From: Phytophthora hibernalis
Lineage: Eukaryota; Oomycota; Peronosporomycetes; Peronosporales; Peronosporaceae
Direction of reading: 5' to 3'
Assembly (NCBI GenBank): GCA_012656075.1
Contig: JAAKBF010000089.1
Span: forward strand, 1 to 64,000
DNA: 64,000 nucleotides
The number at the start of each line of letters is the position of its first letter. Position 1 is the stretch's first letter. The notes below the pieces were generated by a model. The model was not told the origin of the DNA and did no database searches. It worked only from the letters and a program-made list of their open reading frames with translations. Both the position numbers and the translations under genes were made by a program. This document shows, one piece after another, positions 12,371 through 22,054 of the stretch.

Positions 12371-12502
12371 CTACACCCGAACCTCACCCTTGAAAACCCT
12401 GAGAGCGGTGACACAACCCTAAGCCGAGCTAGGTGTGACCCAGCTTGGTTTTGGGTTTAAGCCCGCGTGCTGCGCACACGGACCTTAAAACCGCAGGCGT
12501 TG
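12371..12502. repeat. Dispersed repeat, copy B
   Basis: Direct repeat of 163-294, including CCCTAAGCCGAGCTAGGTG and the block around GCCCGCGTGCTGCGCACACG. The similarity stops after GGCGTTG in both copies, giving a defined right edge. Confidence 0.75.
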
Positions 12503-12839
12503 CCGAGCGATCACCCCGATGGGGGTTGTACCGCTAGTAATTGCCAGCTTAATTATAGTGTGTTGCTCGAAGAAAAATCATCCAAAATGTTTCTCGAACG
12601 GTCTGAATAAATCATCTGCTGCAGGAAAAATACGATTAAAGGTGATATCATAGCATGAAGGTGTTTGTCCTAATCTTCTGCGGATGGGTCAACCGCCATA
12701 AATAAAATAATAATTGATCCGGTTATCAAATATAGCAGGTTTTTCAAAGCTTATGTGCTGAAGTATCCACAGCGTATTACGAAAGGTATTAGAAATGCAA
12801 GGATTCAGACCTCGTTGCAATCCCTGGTAGACATTATAG

Positions 12840-12903
12840 AATTTGCCCCATTTGGCCGCGACCTTATATTATAAAGTAAAGTCGCGGCCAAATGGAGCAA
12901 ATT
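12840..12903. repeat. Near-perfect hairpin: 23-bp arms, 18-nt loop
   Basis: The arms 12840-12862 and 12881-12903 are reverse complements with one mismatch (core CATTTGGCCGCGAC and GTCGCGGCCAAATG). The AT-rich loop is 18 nt. It lies in otherwise featureless sequence. It could be a collapsed foldback or MITE, or a structured RNA. Confidence 0.8.
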
Positions 12904-13100
12904 GTCGTGGAGATCGGCCTAGACTTACAGCAGTGGCGGACACATAGACACTTAAACATCAGCATTCACTAGCTCATTGTATCTCTATGCTAAGTTTGAC
13001 TTTAAGTAATGATGATTACGTGTTCGCGTCAACTTACGTGTTATTGGCGAAGACAAGCGAGGGAAAACACCTGCATTTGCGGTTTCGACACACAAAGTCA

Positions 13101-13184
13101 GTTGGGGCACATACAAATACGATGGTAGCACACAGGATTACGATATCAGCACATAACTTTGTGGTAGGAGCACACAAATCATCG
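13101..13184. repeat. Degenerate 21-bp tandem repeat, four units
   Basis: Units start at 13101, 13122, 13143 and 13164 and share a central AGCACA or GGCACA core. On the minus strand the period of seven codons gives a CA-hydrophobic motif four times (as in CADIVIL and CATIVFV). There is no sign that it belongs to a real gene. Confidence 0.6.
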
Positions 13185-13448
13185 GCAAACCACACAATAG
13201 TGAGGTAGCATGACAACCAACCTTTTTCATCCAATCATGTGGTCATACAACATCGAGCCACTGCCCCTAGAGCAACCAAAAGCTCAGTGCATTCATGCAG
13301 TCAATAAGAAGGGCGCTCGGCAATAGCTCGGCGATGCGGGCTCATTCAGGAATCGCCTTACATAGTTCGCGAGGGCGTGGCAGGTGCAAAGATGCTGCAG
13401 TGATGGCGGTCGCTCTTGTGTTAATAACCGTGGTGCTATCTGCAATTG

Positions 13449-14096
13449 TGTGGTTACGGGAGGTGCTGCAGGTGGACATTGGACCCAGCTCAGAGTCGAC
13501 CTGTCTAACGCAAGACTCCGAGGGCAAACGATGTGCGCGCGACTGGTATGGTGCTTATGCAGGAGATGCTGGTTGCGTAAGATGTCTACTGACGATGCTA
13601 CGTCCATTTCTGCGCATTCCAGGTTGGAGACGGCATACAGCAGGCCACAACATGGCGGAAACAGTTTGGACGCAACGATCTGAGGGAAATTCTGGATCGC
13701 GCAACTGGTGCGGTACTTATGCAGGCGGAGAAGGATGTGCGCTATGTCTAACGTAGATGCTACGTCAATTTCCGTGAATTTCAGGCCGTACACAGCATAC
13801 GCGAGGCCACATCACGGCGGGAAAAGCTCGGACGCAAAGCTCCGAGGGCAAAACTTGTGCGCGTGAGTGGTGCGGTGCTTATGCAGGTGGTACGTGTTGC
13901 GAGCGATATCTAACTTTGATGATACGTACATGTACGCGGATTACAGGTTGCTAACGGCATACGAATGGCCACAGCTCGGCGGATACAGCACGTACTCAAG
14001 GCTCTGAGGGCAATATTTGTGCGCGTAACTGGTGTGGTTCTTATGCAGGTTGTGGGGGTTGCGAGAGATGTCTAAGTTTGATGCTACGTGTATTTC
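13449..14096 (-). repeat. Left arm of a large inverted repeat, four 162-bp units
   Basis: On the minus strand four tandem units start at 14096, 13934, 13772 and 13610, each 162 bp (54 codons). They are nearly identical, in the same order, to the plus-strand units at 15042-15679. Their translation has the recurring pattern VAS-LDI-RN---LHK-RTS-A--CP-S----PP-CG--YAV--L. The first unit ends in a stop and the second contains a stop (PP*CGL), so no single ORF spans the arm. Beyond 13541 the left arm diverges from the right one. Confidence 0.85.
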
Positions 14097-15041
14097 TGTG
14101 GATTCCAGGTCGTATAAGGCACACGCGATGTCGTAGCTCGACGAGGTCAGCTCCGGCGCCAGATATCGAGGCCTACACAAATGCGCGTGCATTAGATTAT
14201 TAACTACGATGCTATAACAATTTAAAGATATTTCTGGGTTCATTACGGGTAAGATGGCTCGAGGTGTGTGTTGGATGCGAAACTTATGTGAATGAAAATG
14301 GCTGTGGCGCAGTGTGGTTTTGCAACGTTATTTTCTCGTCCCATTGAGTCCAGAAGTGCCAAGCACTGTATAGTCAACAGTAAGTGGAAGCAGAGCGGTC
14401 ACAGCAGGATATTCTCCTGTACGTCTTTTGGTTACATTCACGGTGTAGTGCATGAGCTTCACGAACACGCCGTAAGGATCCAAAACGGTTTGGCGGTTAA
14501 GCAACAGAGAGGTAGCAACTCGCACCATATTATCGATAATGGGGACAAAGGGGAAAACCGTGTTACTGACAGGTAAGATGCAACCACCTTGGAGGCCATC
14601 ACCAGGTTTGAAAGCCTTCTAACGGGCGAACAATGGAGACAGAAGTAGCGCCGCCCAAATAATACACTTCGGCGAAACCACTTGAAGAAACTGTGTTGCA
14701 AATGTGCTGGCGACCTGTGGTTTACATGTGCTTGCAAAACACACACCGAAAGAAGCTGAAAAGGAGCGTAGATAGCTGCATAGTTGAGAGCATTGAATTC
14801 AAACTCAAATAAAAGTATCTGTAACAACAGTGTATTATTTTCCGTGCGGCCCTTATCGAATTGCGGTCTTTTGAATGTTATCTACCAACTTAACAACGTG
14901 AACTCCACACTCTGGCTTAATTCGCAACCTTCAATACTTGCATCATCTCTGCATAAACCCCATGCTGAAGTACTGTCCTTGGATGCTTGCATCGAAGCCC
15001 ACATCCAAATCAAATATGCCGCCTACGCTCTAAAGTACACG
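14097..15041. other. Spacer between the inverted-repeat arms
   Basis: The roughly 945-bp spacer has two modest frames: plus 14292-14576 (GVVHELHEHAVRIQNGLAVK) and minus 14827-14459. I recognise neither. A partial repeat unit sits at each arm edge. Confidence 0.5.
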
Positions 15042-15841
15042 TACATGAATATAGCATCAAACTTAGACATCTCTCGCAACCCCCACAACCTGCATAAGAA
15101 CCACACCAGTTACGCGCACAAATATTGCCCTCAGAGCCTTGAGTACGTGCTGTATCCGCCGAGCTGTGGCCATTCGTATGCCGTTAGCAACCTGTAATCC
15201 GCGTACATGTACGTATCATCAAAGTTAGATATCGCTCGCAACACGTACCACCTGCATAAGCACCGCACCACTCACGCGCACAAGTTTTGCCCTCGGAGCT
15301 TTGCGTCCGAGCTTTTCCCGCCGTGATGTGGCCTCGCGTATGCTGTGTACGGCCTGAAATTCACGGAAATTGACGTAGCATCTACGTTAGACATAGCGCA
15401 CATCCTTCTCCGCCTGCATAAGTACCGCACCAGTTGCGCGATCCAGAATTTCCCTCAGATCGTTGCGTCCAAACTGTTTCCGCCATGTTGTGGCCTGCTG
15501 TATGCCGTCTCCAACCTGGAATTCGCGGAAATGGACGTTGCATCGTCAGTAGACATCTTACGCAACCAGCATCTCCTGTATAAGCACCGTACCAGTCGCG
15601 CGCGCAAGAATTGCCCGCAGCAGAGCTGTCTCCGCCCAGCTGTGGTCTGCTGTATGTCGTCTGCAACCTAAAATTCACGTACATGGCCGTAGAATCAATG
15701 TTAGGAATTTCTCACAACCTATGCCTCCTGCATAAGCACCGCACCAGTCGCGCGGGCAAGTATTGCCCTCGGAGCCTCGTAGGGAAGGTGTCCCTGCCGA
15801 GCTGTGGCCTCATCTGTCTGAACGTGCAGTCTTCGTCAGCG
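15042..15841 (+). repeat. Right arm of the inverted repeat, five 162-bp units
   Basis: Units start at 15042, 15204, 15366, 15528 and 15680. The first three are exactly 162 bp and the fourth has lost 10 bp. Units 1-4 mirror the left arm; from about 15053 to 15597 I can see almost no differences. Unit 3 shows the motif clearly (EIDVASTLDIAHILLRLHK, then FPPCCGLLYAVSNLEFA). The period is a multiple of three and residues are conserved between units (LHK, CP, PP-CG), so the array probably descends from a repeated protein domain, now broken. Confidence 0.85.
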
Positions 15842-15925
15842 TGGGGAGTTCGTTGGGAATGGTCGCTGTTGCAGTATTAGAGTGTAGTTGCAAGTTTGGG
15901 GTTCGAGTGGCTGGATGAAGCGTAA

Positions 15926-16550
15926 GGCCCTGGTTTCTTCGTCGGTGTCTGGGTCTCGGAATAAAAGAAGCGATGCTGATTGGCCGGTGGTTTATTCCCC
16001 GACGAGGCTTTTATTCCCAGGTGGGAATATATTGAGGGATTATATTTCGAGATAGATGTAAAGTCGGAGAGGCAGCTGCCAGACCGTCAAATCATGCAAA
16101 ATCATGATGCACGACCAAAATATGCGATGTTACACCTCTTCAACAACCAACCTCCATCCTTTACGAGACAACACTTTATTCAAGTCACTTTACAAAAACG
16201 ACGTAGGAATTTTCTAGTACTACCAATCACATTTTATTTAGCATGATTCTGACTAGTTTATGCTGCGTAGGTGCCCTGATCCTGCTTATCTGTAGAAATA
16301 CTGACCAATCAAGATACCTCATTGTAGGTCATAAACGATTCATTTCTTTAGGCCAGCTCCATGTGTGTGCTTTTCCCGGTACATTCTCCGGTTGCAGAGA
16401 ACTTCGGTACAGCGATTAACGCCTAGAACGAGTTTGAAAGGGTATACAGATCAGCAACACACCTCTCAGTCCCAGCAATCTAGGGACAGCGTCGGGGAAT
16501 TACGAGGTCGTTTATCCCCAGACCCAGACACCGACGGAGAAACCAGGGCC
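15926..16550. mobile_element. Non-autonomous PIF/Harbinger element with TAA target duplication
   Basis: The ends are inverted repeats of about 31 bp with one mismatch, beginning GGCCCTGGTTTC on each side. They are flanked by TAA at 15923-15925 and TAA at 16551-16553. A 3-bp TWA duplication and GG-starting inverted repeats are the hallmark of PIF/Harbinger. The 625-bp interior encodes no transposase, so it depends on a relative. It sits about 290 bp upstream of the seipin start codon. Confidence 0.88.
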
Positions 16551-16843
16551 TAAGCATGGTGCCCGATGTGTGACGCCTGTCGCTTACTTTTACTTAAAAG
16601 TACTTGTGTGTTCCTACCATATTTTTGCTAGTCAAACAGAACAATCATTAAGGTTAGGTCTCACATACAAAGCACGAGTATTTAATATAAACCTAACCCT
16701 TCATTTGAGAAATGGAAGCGCTACTTCCTCTATCTTTTAAAACATAATATTCTATCCCAGCAATTTTTAAACTTGTCTAACGGCTGATCTCCTCGCAAGT
16801 TCGTTAATTCTCCTGAAGAAACTAAAACAAAGTGTAGCTCTCG

Positions 16844-17986
16844 ATGGTCCCGTGGACACTGCTACTGGCGCTGCTGCCTACGAGCGCGACGGATCTGCTG
16901 CAGGACGAGGCGGGGCGCCAGAGACTGCGCGAGGAGCTCACGCGCATGGCCAAGGACTACTCACAGCTGCTGCTGCTCTGGGGCCTCCGCGCCGCGCAGG
17001 TGTTGACGCTCGTCTCGACGCTCTTCGCGTCGGCCTCCGTGCTCTATGCGCTACTGTACTACGCCGTGATCCCGTCCAGATTCCACGAACAACAAATCTT
17101 CTTCGACTACGGACAGCGCCACGCGGCGATCACGACTCCACCCAACGTGTTGGTTCCCACAGCGTCGCTGGACCTACAGGACGCCGTGCACCAGTGGCAA
17201 TCGACGGTGCCCAAGCCCCAGCAGGAGACGCAGCCTGTGCTAGTGCCTGGAGTCACGTACGACGTGATAGTGGAGCTCACCGTGCCCGAGACGCGTGTGA
17301 ACGCCGAGCTGGGTGTGTTTATGGTATCCACGAAGCTCTGGGAGGGCGACAAGCGGCAGTTGGCGGCCAGTTCCCGACCGGTGACGCTGCACGACATGCC
17401 GGCGCCCGTGCGGTGGGTCCGGCTCGCGTTCTGGCTCGTGCCTTACACGCTGGGCTTCTCAGAACCGGTGCAAACGCTGAGAGTGACGACGGTCAATGGA
17501 TACCTGGAGAGCGCCGAGTTCCCGTTGACGCGGGTGGACGTTGGGTTGAACACACCCGAGCTTCAGGTCTATTCGGCGAAGCTTACGGTTATCGCGCAGC
17601 TCACGGGGCTGCGCTATTTGATGTACCATTGGGCGGTGCCGACGGCGATTCTGTTCATCTTGAACATTGTCTTCTTGGAGGCGCTGGCATTGGTCATTTT
17701 GTACGCGGTGTATGTACTCCCGCAGCTTGATGAGGAAGTGGCAGCTGATGCGGCGGCGCTGGAAGCTACTGCCGCTGACGCGCGTGACAAGGCGAAGAAC
17801 CTGTTTGATACGGGCTCTGCTTCGGACACCGAGATTACTCACATGAAGAGCGAGACGCTAATTGGCGAGATGTCGTTCACGGCAACGAGCATGGAGGAAT
17901 CGTCGAAGTCGTTGGGTGAGACATCTGATGATACCAAGGAGAACGTGGCGGAAGTGAAGGATGAACCATTGTTTGATTCGCCTTAA
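16844..17986 (+). CDS. Seipin-like ER membrane protein (lipid droplet biogenesis)
   Basis: This is an intact, intron-free 380-residue frame. It has the seipin plan: a short N-terminal tail, a first membrane helix at about residues 48-76 (LRAAQVLTLVSTLFASASVL), a lumenal beta-rich domain at 77-258, a second membrane helix at about 263-291 (WAVPTAILFILNIVFLEALA), and an acidic, Ser/Thr-rich cytosolic tail. The lumenal signature VTYDVIVELTVPET followed by NAELGVFMVS at about 137-162 is typical. Family knowledge: seipins form ER rings at lipid-droplet contact sites and guide triglyceride packing. The ATG at 16844 is the only sensible start; the upstream 290 bp is AT-rich and separates it from a transposon. 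Codon use is GC-rich, unlike the surrounding relics. It is the clearest functional gene in the window. Confidence 0.9.
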   Translation: MVPWTLLLALLPTSATDLLQDEAGRQRLREELTRMAKDYSQLLLLWGLRAAQVLTLVSTLFASASVLYALLYYAVIPSRFHEQQIFFDYGQRHAAITTPPNVLVPTASLDLQDAVHQWQSTVPKPQQETQPVLVPGVTYDVIVELTVPETRVNAELGVFMVSTKLWEGDKRQLAASSRPVTLHDMPAPVRWVRLAFWLVPYTLGFSEPVQTLRVTTVNGYLESAEFPLTRVDVGLNTPELQVYSAKLTVIAQLTGLRYLMYHWAVPTAILFILNIVFLEALALVILYAVYVLPQLDEEVAADAAALEATAADARDKAKNLFDTGSASDTEITHMKSETLIGEMSFTATSMEESSKSLGETSDDTKENVAEVKDEPLFDSP

Positions 17987-18464
17987 AGTGATGTGTAAGA
18001 GGCGGTTTGTCTGCTTTGAAGGTCGCCATACGAGTTGTGGGACGAAAAAGAAACGAAAGCTCGAGTGTATGCCAGTTTTGAGCTGCAATTTTCGAATAAT
18101 ATAAGCTTTTAACTCAAGAGGAAACCGTACCGATTTTCGTAAATTTCTCGAGGCTATTTTCGCCAATGACGAAATATGATAAACACACAGCCAAATCGTT
18201 GGAAATGTAACCAAAAGAAGCTGCTTCCGAAACATTTGAGGTTTGTATAGATTGGAGCTGGAAGTATCTTCCTTCCGCAAAAACAACAAAATATGCAAAA
18301 CCAGATTGCATGGCCAATCACTGAGCAATTTACCCCGAATATCCGCCAGTTAAAATGACCACCCGAATACAGATTTTGAAGGTGAATTCTGTAGTTCACT
18401 TTATAAATTTTAGCAAAACTGATAAGGTCAAAGAGACCTCCGCGGTTGTCAAGAAATACCACAA
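17987..18464. other. Intergenic, seipin 3' flank
   Basis: AT-rich, with no convincing frame. A minus-strand frame (18328-17858) overlaps the end of the seipin gene and looks like chance. Confidence 0.6.
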
Positions 18465-18572
18465 GATCAAAAGTACTAGCTCATTTAAACAAGACTGAAT
18501 ATACTGTTACAAGATTGAAAGTACTTTGCAAGACCGAAAATACTTGAACAATATTGAAAGTACTTTATTATT
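18465..18572 (+). repeat. Crypton left-end repeat array (about 20-bp units)
   Basis: Around four imperfect units of about 20 bp (for example CAAGACTGAATATACT, then CAAGATTGAAAGTACTTT). The reverse complement of this pattern is repeated at 20341-20462, so the two arrays form inverted, array-like ends around the tyrosine recombinase gene. Confidence 0.65.
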
Positions 18573-18589
18573 CCGCTAGATCAGCGTGC

Positions 18590-20300
18590 TGGGACTTCAT
18601 GAGACGGCGTTTCTTGTCGAGTCGTATGAATCGTGCTAGTGTATCAATTGTGAGTACATTCACTTTTGAAGTTGGTGCCTCCTTCAGCCAATGCTTAGCA
18701 TAGTAATCTGCATACGTGGACAATGTAGACTCGGGGCCTCTTAAGGACTTCCAACACTCTTTTGTAGAGAAAAGTCGCGTACGTCTTCGGCGATAAGCTT
18801 AGCAACACTCAGTCTGCTTGGTAATACGCCACTCTTCTTTTGTCTTAAGTTGTCCACTCACTGACAGGCTTGAATAGATCGCGGACGGGATCAGCTTTCC
18901 AATACATTCGATACATATCCTTCCAATCTTTTGCGGGCGGGAGAATACAGATCTGCTTTACGCTGCTTGGACTCGCTTGCATCGGCTAGTTGACTTGATG
19001 GCTACAATATCGATATGTGTATTGAGATATTGTCATCAAGAGCTTTCATCGATTGCTCCACGGCCATCAATCGCTTTTCAGTTGAACAGTCGGAGGTTGA
19101 TTGACCGGTCGACGCCGTATTGTTACGTTTCCGCCCATTATACGTAGTTGGACATCCCGAATGAGTTTCGCGATCTGGGGCTGGGCAGTCAGCTAACTGT
19201 TTGTCTTCATCAGTACCTGCTTGGTCGAGGAGGTAACGCACAAGTGTCTCTGCTGACTCATTTTGCGTCCACCCAGCCCACCATTTCACCATTCGCAGAG
19301 ACCATCGTTCTTACCCCACTCCACACGTGCATTTTCGCATTCTGTGGCATCTGCGTCCGTTTTGAGAACAATTTTTGAGACCTTTGACAGAGCGGGGAAA
19401 AGGTAGTCCCTGTCACTCCAGCGGTGATCCGTCTTCGTCTCCACGTATGCTACTAACCAGTTTATAAGGTGATAGAATGCGTCCAATTGGGGTCTCACTT
19501 TCATGTAGCCGATGTAGGTTGTAACAGCGATCTTCCGCAACCTCTGTCTTTCTCCCTTCGAGCTTGTACATACCAAACTCAATGGACTCACTTGGGTTCA
19601 AAGTACTGCACCGGGTCAAACCAAATGTCAGATTCGTCCTGATCACTTCGTTGATTCGGCACATGCTATAGAAAGCAAATGCGGATACGGCAGAAAACCA
19701 TAGACGACTTGCTTCAGTAAACCCTGATGTGCTTTCCAAATGGATGTGGAGTACCCGTAGCATATCCAACGAAATTGAGTAGCTTGGCGCTGCGCAAACT
19801 CCGTGCTCTTTCTCTTCTTCAGACCCCGCATGAACTGTCGAACAAACGCATCCTAAGCTGGATTACCCAGTCCATACTTGTTGCCTTGGTCATCTGTGAC
19901 GACCATTCACTTGTTTATTCTGGCTGCATCTCGGCGCTCATAACTTCCATAGTAGTTTGTGACTGCAGCTCGTATCTTCTCGGCTGTTTGATTGGATACC
20001 GCTGACTACAGACACACTCTCCATGAAGGCAACGAGAAGCGAAGGTAGCTCGTGATGCCTCGTGGTAGCTGGATCGGGTTACTCGTTACAGATACAAAAC
20101 TCACAAAACTTCCTGAAATACGACGCATAAATGTCTCGTGTCTCCTTCTTGATCACGTGTGTCGCTGTGGTAATGCCACCTTGTAAAAGCTCTTGGAAGG
20201 AGGGTGGTTGTGACGCCATTGCGGTGGATGGTAGCTTTGAGCACGTGTTTTCTGCCCAGTTGAATGGATTGTGAGCTGCAGATCAAGTGCTTCCCGTCCA
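18590..20300 (-). pseudogene. Crypton tyrosine recombinase with GCR1_C-like domain, decayed
   Basis: The minus strand reads a tyrosine recombinase in several frames: MRGLKKRKSTEFAQRQATQF (19831), WFSAVSAFAFYSMCRINEVI with the first catalytic Arg (19700), then MYKLEGRKTEVAED, then FYHLINWLVAYVETKTDHRW (19475), and finally RWSLRMVKWWAGWTQNESAE and TLVRYLLD (19300-19230), whose Tyr is the likely nucleophile. The usual HxxRRGGAQ block between them cannot be read and seems deleted. A downstream segment near 18950-18865 (DWKDMYRMYWKADPV, then LFKPVSEW) matches the GCR1_C-like domain known from Cryptons. These enzymes integrate circular DNA by tyrosine recombination. Frameshifts and the missing block make this copy inactive. 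Confidence 0.8.
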
Positions 20301-20340
20301 GCCGATTTTGCTAGGAGCTTCCAAACCATTCATTTTTATC

Positions 20341-20462
20341 TAGTATCGTTTGTCTTGTTTAGTACTTATTGTCTTGTGATAGTACTTATAGTCTTGTGAT
20401 AGTACGTATAGTCTTGTGATAGTACGTATAGTCTTGTTGTAGTATATTTAGTCTTGTTATCT
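20341..20462 (-). repeat. Crypton right-end repeat array (about 20-bp units)
   Basis: Five to six units of 20 bp, consensus on the plus strand GTCTTGTGATAGTACGTATA. Units are nearly identical in the middle and degenerate at both edges. Read on the minus strand it matches the array at 18465-18572, placing inverted repeats immediately outside the recombinase ORF. Confidence 0.85.
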
Positions 20463-20528
20463 GGTGTTATTTGGTGTTTGACTATTGAATGCACGACGTA
20501 CATAACCAGGATAAGTCCAGGTGTCACT

Positions 20529-21503
20529 TTATTCATCCTCGCTAACGGAATTTAGACCAAATATCTCCCTGAAGCGGCCCTCTCCAGCCAATTCCTCGTC
20601 CTTTCGCTTCCTCTCAGCATCATATGCGTTATCCTTATCGACGAATCTGGCCTGGTAGACTGATTGAAACTCCGGTAAAGTCTTGCAAACTTTGCCTACT
20701 CCAAAATCGTCGATCTTCGCTTGAACCGCAGCTTTCAGCATACAATTTTGCGCGCGCACTTCTTCGCACTCCTTCATCCACATCTCGATTTTCCCTTGAA
20801 GGTGGTCTGCAGATAACTCCGATACTTCAGGAGACGCACCCTCTCCCTACTGGTATCGTTTTTGGACGCCTCTTTAATTTCAGCTTGGTACCAACCAAAT
20901 TCCTTGCACGTATGTTGAAGCACGCGGTCAACATCTTCGAGCCGAAACTCAGCCGGCATCCAGTGGCGCTTGTCTGGATGTAAAAACAGAAAGAACTTTT
21001 AAACCACCCCGAGGAGAGCAAGTCCTTATGCTCCACCTGAAGAAAAAAACGAATTTAGTGTTGCATTACATTAGAAATGATTGACGTACGCGTGAAAAGG
21101 CGAACTCGAATAATTCCGCATTGCTGCTTAGCCCTTCGAGGTGGTGGTTACGTAGTTATTTCGGCTCGGGTTTTGGTGGGAGGGCGCTAGTCCAGGTCCG
21201 TGCAGCTGCCCCCTGAGCTCTGTTATCGCACGTATACTAATTCAGTACATCACCACAAATGAATTTTAAGAGAACATTACCTTCGAGTTGCTTGAATTTC
21301 TTAGCAGCACTCTGCATGCGTTGAGCGCCAACGCGCTTTGAGCGGTGCTTCGCCCATGACATCTTACGGATATCGCTTCGAGAGTCTCGCACTTTAATCC
21401 CTTTGCATCGTTTCTTGTGCTTCGAGAAGTTCGTGCGCGACACAGCATTCTCGCACTTCTCGCTGTCAACCATCGCGGCGCTGCCGTACGCTGCCTTGGC
21501 CAT
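20529..21503 (-). CDS. Small zinc-finger-like protein, spliced (function unknown)
   Basis: Exon 1 starts at ATG 21503 and encodes a basic segment with EKCENAVSRTNFSKHKKRC, a short Cys/His pattern seen in DNA-binding proteins. After KKFKQLE there is a GT at about 21290 and an AG at about 21040, giving an intron of about 250 bp. Exon 2 begins EHKDLLSSGWFK, and a second short gap (near 20995-20975) leads to KRHWMPAEFRLEDVDRVLQH, then CKEFGWYQAEIKEA. The last segment (20783-20529) is a charged helix ending NSVSEDE. One more frame change or intron lies at about 20780. A TCACTCT initiator-like motif sits just upstream of the ATG. I do not recognise the family. It is next to the Crypton on the same strand but outside its repeat arrays. 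Confidence 0.55.
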
Positions 21504-22054
21504 CTTGGAGAGTGATGACAGGCGGCCAAATGTCGTGATTGTATTGGTTATTTATATTTAAGTGAGATGCGTGCAGCTGATTGGATAACATATTTTTGCA
21601 TGGGATTGTTTTGGAGTTGCGCTGGTGAAAGAAGTAACGTTGCCGGTACCTGCCGGGTCAAAATTGATATTTCTCAACGTCGAAGCGATGATCAGAGTGG
21701 ACGAAGGTGACGTTATCGGAGGCTGCAGCCTAGGGCTCGATGGTGTAGACATAATTGTCGGTAGCGAGATGACCGCGCAGTACTGAGCTTTTGAATTATA
21801 ATACGTGGTCCTATTGTCTGAGACTCTGACTACTACTACTATTTTAGTAGTCAGGTAAGTACGTTCGTGATTGCCGTCTACCACGAGAAGAATCCAGGTG
21901 CAAAGTGGTGTCCGAGAGCTGGGTGCGAACAATTTCACTTTGTTCAGCAAAACTATATACCCGAAGTTTAGAGTACCAGTAACGCGAAAAGCCGCTGCAT
22001 TTCATGCTTACATAAAATGTACACGAGACACATTCGACCCTACGTGCCACGCGC
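21504..22054. other. Intergenic between the zinc-finger-like gene and the JmjC gene
   Basis: This is the 5' flank of the minus-strand zinc-finger-like gene and the 3' flank of the JmjC gene. A small hairpin (TGACTACTACTACTATTTTA and its complement) is near 21825-21855. No gene seen. Confidence 0.6.

Noticed and set aside
13449..15841. Centromeric or satellite DNA
   Set aside because: Too few units, inverted arrangement, and codon-like periodicity fit a duplicated coding repeat better.
16852..17730. 292-codon frame overlapping the seipin gene
   Set aside because: It is an alternate frame in GC-rich coding DNA, rich in Arg/Gly/Ala with no domain; the overlapping frame gives a clear seipin.
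20341..20462. CRISPR-like array
   Set aside because: Units of 20 bp are contiguous with no unique spacers and lie in a eukaryotic transposon.
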